This document shows positions 54,901-63,031 of a stretch of 64,000 nucleotides of DNA, one piece after another. The stretch's first letter is position 1; the number at the start of each line of letters is the position of its first letter. Below the pieces are notes generated by a model that made no database searches, was not told the DNA's origin, and saw only the letters and a list, made by a program, of their open reading frames with translations. The DNA lies in contig NZ_FNPH01000002.1 in NCBI RefSeq assembly GCF_900107255.1, forward strand, positions 248,001 to 312,000. Reading direction: 5' to 3'. A program made the position numbers and the translations under genes. Source of the stretch: Micromonospora pattaloongensis (lineage in GTDB: Bacteria > Actinomycetota > Actinomycetes > Mycobacteriales > Micromonosporaceae).

Positions 54901-55284
54901 CTCGCCGTCGACCGACACCGCGAAGTCCGCGGTCGCCGGCCCGAGAGCCGCCTCGAGCATCGCCGCCCTGAGCGCGACGAGCCGCACCGCGAAGGTGTCA
55001 CCGGCCGGCACGGGCACGCTGATCGCCGTCACCGGGTCGGCGGGACGAGGGCCGGCGGCGAGCACGAACACGGTGCCGGCTCCGGTGGCCCGGGCCGCGG
55101 TCACGGCCGCGGCGACCAGCGCGACCAACCGCGCGAGGGCGCGATCGGACCGGGTGAGCCTGGTCAGCGCCGCGGCGACCCCCTCGTCGTGGACATGCTC
55201 GACGTGCGCGAACCGAGCCGGACCGCCGTCGGGCAGCCGGTCACGGGAGAGCGCCGACACCCCGCCGCCTGCATCGATCGTCAT
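48997..55284 (-). CDS. NRPS, [half C]-A-T-C-A-T-TE
   Basis: This is a 2,095-residue synthetase. Residues 1-215 resemble the C-terminal half of a condensation domain without HHxxxDG. A1 (about 216-715) reads D-V-W-H-F-S-L-I-D-K by eye, the serine code. T1 is GGDSI. The C domain (about 815-1235) has H952-A-A-A-L-D-G, so the catalytic second His is Ala953. A2 (about 1250-1745) reads D-I-W-E-L-T-A-D-D-K, close to codes I recall for diaminobutyrate and compatible with Dap. T2 is GGHSL, and the TE has GHSAG and GGHYLQS. It starts two bases after the preceding NRPS stop, and its stop lies four bases before the sbnA-like gene. Confidence 0.9.
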   Translation of the reverse strand: MTIDAGGGVSALSRDRLPDGGPARFAHVEHVHDEGVAAALTRLTRSDRALARLVALVAAAVTAARATGAGTVFVLAAGPRPADPVTAISVPVPAGDTFAVRLVALRAAMLEAALGPATADFAVSVDGEVTSDAAAVAGAVALFEVGTGDPARVRLTYRCDLLTEDTGRRLLDGFAAASAAAALDVQRTIGALLAATPDELAVVASANDTATPFPDDAVLHGFLRAAAERSPGSRAVLDAGLTYGELDRRADQLAHRLGECGVGRGDVVGVSVPRSAGFIVAVQAVLRAGAAYLPLDPAAPVARRETMLRQASVRAVVTGAAGAGPAPAGIVEVPLDDESIWTGPSTAPAVTVGPDDLCYVIFTSGSTGRPKGVGVSHRAVVNRLNWMQRTFPLTGDDVILHKTSTSFDVSVWELFWWSIAGAAVVTLPEGDERDPARIAACIAADRVTVTHFVPSMLGAFTDYLESAGGGDSLGSLRWVFASGESLNARQVAGFRDTVAAAGDARLINLYGPTEAAIDVTVQDTTDLRLDRPIPIGRPIDNIQLHVLDRTGAPAPLGAPGELHIGGVGLARGYLGDPTLTAAAFVPDPFAAGERLYRTGDLARWTADGTLEFLGRIDHQVKLRGYRIELGEIEHVAAQVPGVGQAAAVVLGESDAARLCLYLAAKASVLGAVRAKLAATLPAYMVPASIVAVPAIPTGRNGKRDLSALPRPAGDAVWEAPRDDRERLLAEVWQAALGVEKVGIRDNFFALGGDSIRFISVLAALRSAGLDLTFQQMFAYPTIAELAGLLQSSPAAEPVAVPYRLVPGADRAQLPPGVEDAYPLSVLQAGILYECAAGDDDLYHDVATFRVAGELDPDRFAAAVDALVARHPMLRTSLHPSGYSRPLQLVHQAVARPLTIVDLRDARPDVVDHSVAGLVSAELARPIELERPGPLRIIVHRCDGEYFVHLSYHAAALDGWSVSTLVRDLFAAYAGAGTQAPDGPGYDRFLELEQAAERDPAHRDFWSGLLAVGAPSQLPRLGADPEAPSLVMHEAVVPGALSDAVVRLAGDLRVPVKSVLLAAHAAVLSFVTGEDDVLTGYEHSGRVEEHGGESVAGLFLNTVPFRVTAGGAWRDLVQAVYAAESRLLPYRRYPMARMLRDQNRREPLFETVFNFTHFHVLRELRDTWGIEPRRLAIFSRTGHPFRAEFWQDAVADDVGFALHYDGRQFTAGQIERYAGYYIRALELMTAAPEADIRSMTLMSAAEQRFLADARSGPRVPLGDETAVDLIARWIRERPGEVAVSCGSASLTYAQLDRRVDQVQALLAGAGVSAGDVVAIPMRRGLDWAVSVLAVLRRGAVYLPMEPDDPIERLRGMLDRAGGRHVLTTAGLGQRLTGLGAQRLFVEDAPVDAPVAATRPARPDDVAYIIFTSGSTGLPKGAVVNHRGMLNHLRSKVEDLALTGRDRIAQLAPACFDISVWQLLAAWLVGGRTVIYPDDAVRDLGAIPGGLTADAVTVAETVPSYLDALLETAAPAGWPDLRYMLVTGEALPVQLVSDWFARYEIPLVNAYGPTEASDDVTHHVMRGPVRGDRVPVGRPIRNTAIHVVGPDGRPMPTGSFGEVWVTGAGVAYGYINDPGRTAAVFGPNPYDDLSPVLYRTGDIGRYLPDGTIDVAGRDDYQVKIRGYRIELTEVESVLAAQPGVANPVVIVARTGDQPRLVAFHTGPAGDDDPEVVAGLAARLPHYMVPDRLVALPALPLTANGKIDRPALTLRAPAPAQAGHEPAATAYEAEMIALFAEVLGLPVDQVGATDSFFDLGGHSLAAMRVAARLGGLGHVAELIRHPDARSLCRRLARPHESALLAEMVGVTGDRGAGRDALVYVPFAAGGVVTAVLLARAASARPDPVPTYAVDLPARAAGDEHTHPGVAALADRLAAELCATAADRITIVGHSAGTALALATALALQRLGRPVRHLMLVGKVLGEADRTGAVDDMVGLGDTDAVGWLVRNTGFAWAEHLSAADRRDLATALRADVVSARAYLATVLRDPAAHRLTAPTTVVLAADDPVTTGREAAAADWAELAADLRTVVIEDGGHYLQSTRPEALVDLALAQFEGK

Positions 55285-55285
55285 C

Positions 55286-58200
55286 TCAACGGTCCTCGAA
55301 ATCGAATGCCGGAAGATCGGGCACCGGCACGCGGCGGTGGACCACGACGTCCGGGTCGTCGACGATCTCGTCCAGCACGGCCAGATACTCGTCGAGCAGG
55401 CGGCTCGCGGTGTCCCGGTCGAAGACGGCCGACGCGTACTCGAGGTCGACGACCAGCGCGCCGGGCATCGGATGAACCTGCAGGTTGAGGTCGAAACGCG
55501 CGTGTCCGGTCGGCAGCAGGTCGACCGAGGCGGTCAGCGCGCCGGACCGGAATTCATACATCGGGATCGCGTGCAGCGCGAAGAACACGTCGAACAGCGG
55601 CGTACGCGCCGGATCCCGGTGCCAGCCCAGCCGGTCGATCAGCACGTCGAAAGGGTAGGCTTGGTGGTCCAACGCGGCGCGGCGCCGGCGGTCGACCTCG
55701 GCCAGCAGCTCGGCCACGGTGGCGCCGGCCGGCACCTCCACGCGCAGGCACACGGTATTGACGAACATGCCGACGGTGCGCTCGAAGGCGGGATCCACCC
55801 GGCCGTGCATCGGCACGCCGACCGCGATGTCGGTGGCCTTCGCGATGCGGGCCAGCAAGGTCACGTACGCGGCGAACAGCACGGTGAACGGCGTGGTGCC
55901 CCGGCGGCGGGCGAGGGCGTCGACGGCGGCTGATCGTTCGACCGGCCGAGTCCGCCGTACCACCCCGCCGCGGTCGTCGCGACGGGCCGGCAACGGTCGG
56001 TCGTAGGGCAGAGCGAGGCGTGGTGGCGGCTCCCGGAACACGCCCGCCCAGAACACGGCGTCGCCGTACGGGTCGGCGGCCAGCCGCTGGGTGTGCCGGT
56101 CGGTGGCCTCCCGGTAGGTCGGCGCGGACGCCGGCCGAGTCGTCCCGGCGTATTCGCCGAGGAAGTCCTCGACGAACAGCGACAGCGAGATCCCGTCGAA
56201 CACGACATGGTGAACATCGATGTAGAGCTCGTGCCGATCCGGCCCGAGCCGGACGAGCCGGGCCCGCACCAGCGGGGAGTCGCTGGGCGCGAACGGCCGG
56301 ACGAACGGCGCGTCGTCGCCGGCCATCGGCCGGGGAAGATATTCGAACGTCGGCGGCGCCGATTCGCCGATCGCCCGGCGTGGGCCTTCCGCGGACAGTT
56401 CGAAGCGGCCATCGAACACGTCGTGCCGCGGGACCACCGCCGACATTGCGTCGCGCACCCGATCCGGGTCCACCGGTCCACGCAGGTCAATCCGAAACGG
56501 GATGTTGTACGCCAGGGAATCGGGGTCGGTCAGCCACCGGGTGTAGAGCGCGCGCTGCGCCGGGTGCAGGCCGGCCGTGGCCGGCGCGGGCCTGGGCCGG
56601 GCGGCGACGCCCGCTCGGTCGATCAGGCTGGTCATCTCGGCCAGGTCGCGGACGGCCATCAGTGCGCCGAGCGGCACCTCGACGCCGAGGCGGCGGGCGA
56701 TGCGGCCGGCCAGACGGCCGAATGCCAGAGAATCCCCGCCGAGCCCGACGAATGAGGACGCCGGACCGATGTCGGACGTCGGTACCTGGAGGATCTCGGC
56801 CCACAAACCGGCGAGGGCACTCGACGTGGTGTGCGGGTCGTTCCCGGGAAGGCGGCCCGGCCGGTCGGCCGGAACGGACCCCGCGTCGCCGCGGCCGGGA
56901 TCGGGCAGCGCCCGCCAGTCGACCTTGCCGGCCGGCCCGAGCGGCAGGCGGGGCAGCACCACCACGCGCTGCGGGCACAGGTAGGGCGGCAGTTGGGCAC
57001 GCAGCTGAACCAGGACGGCCTCAGGCTCAACCGGACCGACCACGTAGGACACCAGTCGCGGGCCCGTCCCCGGGGTGTCGAACACCCGGGTCCACGCCGA
57101 TCGCACACCGGGCAGCCGGAGCAGCACCGCATCCACCCCGCGCGGCTGCACGAGCCGCCCGGAGATCTTGACCTGGTCGTCGGTGCGGCCGTGGAAGAGC
57201 AGCACGCCATCGGCCCGCCGGCCCACGCGGTCGCCGGTGCGATACCAGCGGGCGCCGTCGCGCACCACGAACCGCTCGGCGGTCAGGACCGGGTCGCCGA
57301 GATAACCGCGGGCCAGGCCGGAGCCACCGACCCAAAGCTCACCCTCGGTCCCGTCCGGCGCCGGGGCCCCGTCGTCACCGACGACCAGGGCCGTGGTGCC
57401 GCGGATCGGCCGGCCGATCGGCAGGGGGTCGGGCACGTCGGCCGGCACCGGATACACGGTGGAGAACGTTGTGTTCTCGGTGGGACCGTAAGCGTTGATC
57501 AGCCTCAGCCCCGGACTAATCGCCCGCAGCCGCCGGACGTGCGCCGCCGACACCACATCGCCGCCGGTGATCAAGGTGTCGAGGGTGGCCAGCTCGGCCG
57601 GCGCCTCGTCGACGATCTGATGGAACAACGGCGCGGTCAACCAGGCAATGGTGATCTGCCGGGCGCGAAGGAGTGCGCCGAGCTCGGAGGGGACGACGAG
57701 CGCCTCATCGGAGATCACGTGCAGGCTGCTGCCGTTGAGCAGCGCACCCCACAGTTCGAAGGTGGCGGCGTCGAACTCCAGCGCGGCGCCGTGCAGGATC
57801 CGCTGGTCGGGACCGAAGGGCGCGTAGTCGGTGCCGGTGACCAGCCGGACGACCCCGCGGTGCTCCACCATCACGCCCTTCGGCGTGCCGGTGGTGCCCG
57901 AGGTAAACATGACGTAGGCGAGCCGGGAGGCGGAGCCCGCTGAAGGCTCGACCGACCGGGATCCGGCCGGGATGCCGGTGACGTCGGTGACCGGGCAGCG
58001 GCCGGACAGTGTGTCCCTGACCTGATCGCGGGCTTCGGCCGACCCGACCAGCATGTGCCGCAAACCGGCCAGTGCGTCGATCCGGCGCAGTCGCGCCGCC
58101 GGTTCCCGCGGGCTCAGCGGCACGTACGCCGCGCCGGCGAGGGTCACACCGACCATTGCCGCGACCGCGTCGATCGACCGGTCGATCACGATGCCGACCA

Positions 58201-58372
58201 GACTCCCGGGGCAGACCCCCTGACTCGTCAGTTCGTCGGCCACACCACGGGCCCGATGGTAAAGCTCACGGTAGGTGAGCTGAACATCGTCACCCTGAGT
58301 CACTGCCAGGGCCTCTGGATTTCGGGTCACCTGACCGACGAAGAGCTCTCCTATGGATGAGACATCCCTCAT
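55286..58372 (-). CDS. NRPS, A-T-C (Val-type A domain)
   Basis: This 1,028-residue synthetase begins with an A domain (about 1-500: MFTSGTTGTPKG; pocket by eye D-A-F-W-I-G-A-T-F-K, valine type). Core A8 is altered, reading VKISGRLVQPRGVDA where most read VKIRGxRIELGEIE. T is GGDSL and C has HHVVFDG. Starting with A and ending with C, it would begin a chain and hand it to the next protein, which is encoded two bases downstream. ATG 58,372 is taken as start because a small leader ORF (58,369-58,389) overlaps it as ATGA and carries the ribosome site; a TTG at 58,426 is the alternative. Confidence 0.88.
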   Translation of the reverse strand: MRDVSSIGELFVGQVTRNPEALAVTQGDDVQLTYRELYHRARGVADELTSQGVCPGSLVGIVIDRSIDAVAAMVGVTLAGAAYVPLSPREPAARLRRIDALAGLRHMLVGSAEARDQVRDTLSGRCPVTDVTGIPAGSRSVEPSAGSASRLAYVMFTSGTTGTPKGVMVEHRGVVRLVTGTDYAPFGPDQRILHGAALEFDAATFELWGALLNGSSLHVISDEALVVPSELGALLRARQITIAWLTAPLFHQIVDEAPAELATLDTLITGGDVVSAAHVRRLRAISPGLRLINAYGPTENTTFSTVYPVPADVPDPLPIGRPIRGTTALVVGDDGAPAPDGTEGELWVGGSGLARGYLGDPVLTAERFVVRDGARWYRTGDRVGRRADGVLLFHGRTDDQVKISGRLVQPRGVDAVLLRLPGVRSAWTRVFDTPGTGPRLVSYVVGPVEPEAVLVQLRAQLPPYLCPQRVVVLPRLPLGPAGKVDWRALPDPGRGDAGSVPADRPGRLPGNDPHTTSSALAGLWAEILQVPTSDIGPASSFVGLGGDSLAFGRLAGRIARRLGVEVPLGALMAVRDLAEMTSLIDRAGVAARPRPAPATAGLHPAQRALYTRWLTDPDSLAYNIPFRIDLRGPVDPDRVRDAMSAVVPRHDVFDGRFELSAEGPRRAIGESAPPTFEYLPRPMAGDDAPFVRPFAPSDSPLVRARLVRLGPDRHELYIDVHHVVFDGISLSLFVEDFLGEYAGTTRPASAPTYREATDRHTQRLAADPYGDAVFWAGVFREPPPRLALPYDRPLPARRDDRGGVVRRTRPVERSAAVDALARRRGTTPFTVLFAAYVTLLARIAKATDIAVGVPMHGRVDPAFERTVGMFVNTVCLRVEVPAGATVAELLAEVDRRRRAALDHQAYPFDVLIDRLGWHRDPARTPLFDVFFALHAIPMYEFRSGALTASVDLLPTGHARFDLNLQVHPMPGALVVDLEYASAVFDRDTASRLLDEYLAVLDEIVDDPDVVVHRRVPVPDLPAFDFEDR

Positions 58373-58389
58373 CCGGCGAAACTTCTCAT
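58369..58389 (-). CDS. six-codon leader ORF overlapping the NRPS start
   Basis: ATG at 58,389 encodes MRSFAG and stops at 58,369-58,371 so that the stop overlaps the NRPS ATG at 58,372 (ATGA). A good Shine-Dalgarno (GGGGAG, 58,397-58,402) lies seven bases before this tiny ORF, whereas none precedes the NRPS ATG itself. Ribosomes would reach the NRPS by re-initiation. Chance cannot be excluded for so short a frame. Confidence 0.4.
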   Translation of the reverse strand: MRSFAG

Positions 58390-58851
58390 CCGATATCTCC
58401 CCGTGTATGCCAACATCGGAGCGCAATAATACATGCCCGGCCGTCGATCAGAATGGCTTCCAAACATCGACGCCGGACCGCGATTAACGGGACCCCTGGT
58501 GATGTGCCATTCGGGACAGTCCGGCGTCGACCCTAGCTAAAGCGCGCTGGCGTGGCAACCCCGTGATCTCGGCTCCCGGGCGGCCGGCAGCGGGACAACA
58601 AGGGGCCGGCAGGTGGGACCACCGAGCCGTTTTCCCTGGTCCGAGGCGGTGCTAATACTCATTGACTCGAGTCTTTCGGACGCGCGTCGCGGAGCCAGTT
58701 ATGCAGTCTCACTAGAGGTAGACAGGCATCAACACAGCTAGGTTGGAGACAGGTAGCGAGAGCGCTGCGTACGGGGTGGCAGAACCGCGGAGGCCGGGGT
58801 ACGATCCCTGGGTCTCACCAAGCGAGCAGTGAGATTAAACGGGGAGAAGTG
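58390..58851. other. divergent intergenic region between the two NRPS operons
   Basis: About 460 bases separate the starts of the minus- and plus-strand operons, so both promoters should lie here. A ttgact at 58,662-58,667 resembles a -35 element, but no matching -10 is convincing. I see no clear regulator palindrome. The plus-strand start is marked by GGGGAG at 58,841-58,846. Confidence 0.5.
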
Positions 58852-61800
58852 ATGCCGGTGGTGGACGCTGTGCTGCCTTGGAAACATGCGCCGACGTGCA
58901 GTTCTGTCAAATTGCAGTTTGATCCGGCCGGCCGGCTGATACACGAAAACCTCGCCATTTGGGCGGCGCAGGATCCGGGTCGCCCCGCCGTGTATTGGCG
59001 CGGTTCGACTTATAGCTATGCCGAGATCGATGCGATTGCGGAGGACACATACGGGGCCGTTTTGAATATGGGCCTGTCGCCGCGATCGGCCGTGGGCGTA
59101 TGCATGGCCAGATCCCCGACGCTCATCGGAGTGCTCCACGGGATCCTCCGAGCCGGCTGTTTTTACGTCCCTCTAGATCCCGCCTATCCGCCGGACCGGA
59201 TCGCCTATATGCTGACCGATTCGGGAGCGCAGGTGGTGTTCGAGGACGACGTGGCCGGCCGGCCACGGTTACGCTCCGCTACCGGCGAGGAGATGTTGGC
59301 CACCGCCGTCACGCAGCCGCTTCCGGCGAGAAACACCAGCGACACGGACCCGGCTTACGTCATTTACACCTCGGGGTCGACCGGACGGCCGAAGGGCGTC
59401 CTGATCGGGCACGGCTCGGCCCGCGCGCTCGCCGACTGGGCCGCCGGCACATTCGCCGCGGACCTGGACGGGGTCCTCGCGTCCACCTCGATCTGCTTCG
59501 ACCTCTCGATCTTCGAGATCTTCGGGACGGTCGCCGGCGGTGGGCGGCTCGTTCTGGTCGACAACGTGCTCGGCCTCGTCTCATTGGACGAGGCCGCGGG
59601 CGTGCGGCTGGTCAATTCGGTTCCCTCGGCCGTACGAGAGGTGATCGACAGCGGCGCGCTGCCGCGGTCGGTGCGGACGGTCTGCCTCGCCGGCGAGCGG
59701 TTCCCGGCGACGCTGGCCGAGGCGCTGTGGCGGCTGCCCGAGGTGAACCGGGTCTGCAACCTCTACGGCCCGTCGGAGGACACCACCTACAGCACCTGGG
59801 CCGACCTGGTACCCGGGGCGCCGGGCGAACCGCCGATCGGCCACCCGCTGCCGGGCACCCGTGGCTATGTGCTCGACGACGACCTGCGGGCGGCTGCCGG
59901 CGGCGAACCGGGGGAACTGTATCTGTCCGGCGACGGCCTGGCGCTCGGTTATCTGGGCCGGCCGACCGCCACCGCGGCCGCATTCCTGCCCGACCCGTTC
60001 GCCGGCACCCCCGGGGCTCGCATGTACCGCACCGGCGACCGCGTCCGGCGCCGGGCGGATGACGCCCTCGAATACATCGGACGCTCCGACGACCAGGTGA
60101 AGGTGCGGGGCTTCCGGATCGAGCTAGGAGAGGTCAGCGCCGCGCTGCATCGCGTACCCGGCGTGCGGACGGCCTGCGCGACGGTGGTGACCGGCCCGTC
60201 CGGCGATCTCCGGCTCGCGGGCTATCTCGTCGCCGACCGGCCCGGCGCGACCGACGATGCCGCCGTGCTCGCCCACTTGCGTACGTTCCTTTCCGCCGCG
60301 ATGGTGCCGACCCTGCTCGTCTGGTGCGACCGCCTGCCGGTGACACCGACCGGAAAAATCGACCGGGCTGCTCTGCCCTCACCGCAATATGTCGCTGAGG
60401 CGCCCGGGGAAGGTGACGATCCGGTCGAGGCCGAGGTCAGACGCGTGTGGCGGGAGTTGCTCTGCACCGTGCCCGCGCCCGACTCCGACTTCTTCGCCGA
60501 CGGCGGCGACTCGCTCACCGCGCTACGGTTCGCGGCCCGGGTCGGCGCTGCCGTCGGCCGGTCCGTGCCGTACACGTTACTGCTGGAGCATCCGACCCTG
60601 GCCGCGGCCACGGCGTCGATCCGGTCGGCCCCGCCCGCGGCCGCTTCCGGCGAACCGGCGGACGGTGACCACGACGGCCCGCTCAGTCCCTCCCAGCGGC
60701 GGCTCTGGGTCCTGCAGGAGATGGATCCACAGGACACCGCGTACCTGATCAATGTGGTGGTTGAGGTCGACGGCGTCGGTACCGTGGCGGAACTGACCGG
60801 TGCGCTCGACCGGCTGGCCCGTCGGCACACCGCGCTACGGACGGCTTTTGTCACCGGCACCGCCGGCGAACTGGCCCAGCTGGTCGCCCCGGCCCCGGCC
60901 CGTCGGCCCCGGGTCGAGCAGGTCGGCCCCACCGACGACCTTGCCGAGCACGCCGCCGGGATCGCTGCCGCCGACTCGGCCCGGCCCATCCCGCTGGACC
61001 GGCCCGGCCCGTGGCGGGCCGGCATCCTGGCCCGGGGTGACGTGCCGGTCGCTCTGGTGCTGACCCTGCATCACATCATCTTCGACGGTTGGTCGCTCGC
61101 GATCCTCGTGAACGACCTCGGCCGACTGCTGTCCGGCGAGGACGGTGGCGAACTGCCTGGCGGGATCGCGGCGAGCGCGCGGCGCTGGACCGCCCGTGCG
61201 CGCACCGAGGCGGCGATCGCAGCGACCGAACGGCTCGCCTCCTCGGTGCGCGATGCCCCGGCCGTCCTCGACCTGCCGGCCGACCGGACGGACGGCGCGG
61301 CGCACGGCAACGCCGCCGTTCACTACCGCCGGACACTTGATCCCGAGCTGGCGACGGCGGTCCGAGCGGCCGGCCGGGCCCAGGGTGCGACCCTGTACAT
61401 GGTGGGCCTCGCCGCCTTCGGCGTCGTGCTCGGTGGCTGGTGCGGCCGGGACGACCTGCTGATCGGCTCCGCCTTCTCCGGGCGCACCGACGTCGCCGAG
61501 GAGCCGCACGTCGGCTGCTTCGTCAACATGGTCCCGGTCCGGGTGCGGTTCGACCGGGCCGACCCCTGTTCGAAGCTGTTCGCCCAGGTCCGCGACAGCG
61601 CACTGTTCGCCACCCGCCACCAGGACGTGTCCTTCGAGCAGTTGGTCGAGCGGGTGCAGCCGGTCCGCGTGCCCGGCCGAAATCCGCTTTACCAGGTGGC
61701 GTTCGGCGTCCAGGCCGCCGCGCGTCCCGGCTTTGCCGAAGGCCGGATCCGGCTGCGCGGCCGTGAGTTGCCGGCCGCGAAGGCCCGGCTCGACCTGACC

Positions 61801-62007
61801 CTGTGGCTGGAGGTGGACGGCGACGCCATCGAGGCGGTCTGGACCGCCCCGGCCCGCCGGTTCCGCCCGGAGAGCATCGCCCACCTGCATCAACGTTTCG
61901 AGACGGTACTGCAATCCACCGCGCGTGATCCGGACCGGACCATCGCCGCGATCCAGGCCGCCGCCGCAACGCGGCAACCAATAGCACGGAGGAGAAGGAA
62001 TGGCTGA
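58852..62007 (+). CDS. NRPS, A-T-C (Ala-type A domain)
   Basis: This 1,051-residue synthetase has A (about 20-520), T (GGDSL) and C (HHIIFDG, intact). By eye the A pocket is D-L-F-N-C-A-L-T-Y-K, one residue from the alanine code DLFNNALTYK. GGGGAG lies just upstream of ATG 58,852; a GTG immediately before it is an alternative. It is the first gene of an operon with two TauD-family oxygenases and is the only synthetase here on the plus strand. It would donate its chain to a synthetase encoded elsewhere. Confidence 0.9.
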   Translation: MPVVDAVLPWKHAPTCSSVKLQFDPAGRLIHENLAIWAAQDPGRPAVYWRGSTYSYAEIDAIAEDTYGAVLNMGLSPRSAVGVCMARSPTLIGVLHGILRAGCFYVPLDPAYPPDRIAYMLTDSGAQVVFEDDVAGRPRLRSATGEEMLATAVTQPLPARNTSDTDPAYVIYTSGSTGRPKGVLIGHGSARALADWAAGTFAADLDGVLASTSICFDLSIFEIFGTVAGGGRLVLVDNVLGLVSLDEAAGVRLVNSVPSAVREVIDSGALPRSVRTVCLAGERFPATLAEALWRLPEVNRVCNLYGPSEDTTYSTWADLVPGAPGEPPIGHPLPGTRGYVLDDDLRAAAGGEPGELYLSGDGLALGYLGRPTATAAAFLPDPFAGTPGARMYRTGDRVRRRADDALEYIGRSDDQVKVRGFRIELGEVSAALHRVPGVRTACATVVTGPSGDLRLAGYLVADRPGATDDAAVLAHLRTFLSAAMVPTLLVWCDRLPVTPTGKIDRAALPSPQYVAEAPGEGDDPVEAEVRRVWRELLCTVPAPDSDFFADGGDSLTALRFAARVGAAVGRSVPYTLLLEHPTLAAATASIRSAPPAAASGEPADGDHDGPLSPSQRRLWVLQEMDPQDTAYLINVVVEVDGVGTVAELTGALDRLARRHTALRTAFVTGTAGELAQLVAPAPARRPRVEQVGPTDDLAEHAAGIAAADSARPIPLDRPGPWRAGILARGDVPVALVLTLHHIIFDGWSLAILVNDLGRLLSGEDGGELPGGIAASARRWTARARTEAAIAATERLASSVRDAPAVLDLPADRTDGAAHGNAAVHYRRTLDPELATAVRAAGRAQGATLYMVGLAAFGVVLGGWCGRDDLLIGSAFSGRTDVAEEPHVGCFVNMVPVRVRFDRADPCSKLFAQVRDSALFATRHQDVSFEQLVERVQPVRVPGRNPLYQVAFGVQAAARPGFAEGRIRLRGRELPAAKARLDLTLWLEVDGDAIEAVWTAPARRFRPESIAHLHQRFETVLQSTARDPDRTIAAIQAAAATRQPIARRRRNG

Positions 62008-63031
62008 CACCGCCTCGGATCTGAAACCGGTGGCCCGCCGTGATCGACAGCGAGCGGCTGTCACCGTCAGCGAGCAATGGCTGGACGGCTCGCTCCCAGC
62101 CCTGGTGAGCTGCCGTAACCCGCTGCTGTCGCTGGCCGAGTGGTTGGCGGCGAACCGCGCGATGACCGACGAACTGGTCCGGTCGTCCGGTGCAGTGCTG
62201 TTCCGGGGCTTCGCGGTGCCCGACGCGGCGGCCTTCCACGAAGCGATCGGGGCCTTCTCCGGCGAGGTGCTGAGCTATGGCGAGCGTTCGTCCCCGCGCA
62301 CCGAGGTGATCGGCGACCAAGTCTACACCTCGACCGAGCACCCGGCCGCGGAGAGCATCCTGCCGCACAACGAGCAGTCGTACACCTTGAACTGGCCCAT
62401 GCGGATCTCGTTCTTCTGCGACATACCACCGACCACCGGCGGCCGCACTCCCCTGGTAGACAGCCGCAAGGTGCTGGCCCGGCTGCGCCCGGAGACGGTG
62501 GGCCGCTTCGCCGCCACGGGTGTGCGGTACACCCGCAACTACGTCGACGGCATCAGCCTGTCCTGGTCCGAGGCCTTTCAGACCGACGACCGCCGGGTCG
62601 TCGAGGAGCACTGTGTTCGCGAAGGGATCACCTACGAGTGGACGACGGACGGCGGGCTGCGCACCGCTCAGGTGCGGCCGGCGGTGCATCGTCACCCGAT
62701 CACCGGTGAGAGAACATGGTTCAACCACGCGCACTTCTTCAACATCTTCTCGATGCCGTCCGGCGTCGGGCAGGACCTGTGGGACTCGCTCGGCGAGGAC
62801 GGCATTCCATACCACACCTCCTACGGCGACGGATCGCCGATCGATCGGACGACTCTGGCCGAGCTGCACGAGGCGTATCTAGCCGAGACCCGCTCGTTCG
62901 ACTGGCAGGCCGGCGACGTGCTCGTGGTGGAGAACATGCTGACCGCGCACGCCCGTGACCCATTCACCGGACCGCGGCGCATCCTCGCCGCGATGAGCGA
63001 CTCCTACCGCTTCGTCGCGGGCAACGCATGA
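62000..63031 (+). CDS. TauD/SyrP-like Fe(II)/2-oxoglutarate oxygenase
   Basis: This 343-residue protein is of the TauD/TfdA superfamily. The metal-site candidates are the His and Glu in LPHNEQSYTLNWP and the distal His in MLTAHARDP. SyrP-like landmarks are GAVLFRGFAV near the start and TWFNHAHFFNIFSMP. Such enzymes hydroxylate the beta carbon of amino acids bound to NRPS carriers (SyrP hydroxylates Asp in syringomycin). It overlaps the NRPS gene by eight bases, supporting a tailoring role on a residue of this peptide. Which residue is not visible. Confidence 0.88.
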   Translation: MADTASDLKPVARRDRQRAAVTVSEQWLDGSLPALVSCRNPLLSLAEWLAANRAMTDELVRSSGAVLFRGFAVPDAAAFHEAIGAFSGEVLSYGERSSPRTEVIGDQVYTSTEHPAAESILPHNEQSYTLNWPMRISFFCDIPPTTGGRTPLVDSRKVLARLRPETVGRFAATGVRYTRNYVDGISLSWSEAFQTDDRRVVEEHCVREGITYEWTTDGGLRTAQVRPAVHRHPITGERTWFNHAHFFNIFSMPSGVGQDLWDSLGEDGIPYHTSYGDGSPIDRTTLAELHEAYLAETRSFDWQAGDVLVVENMLTAHARDPFTGPRRILAAMSDSYRFVAGNA

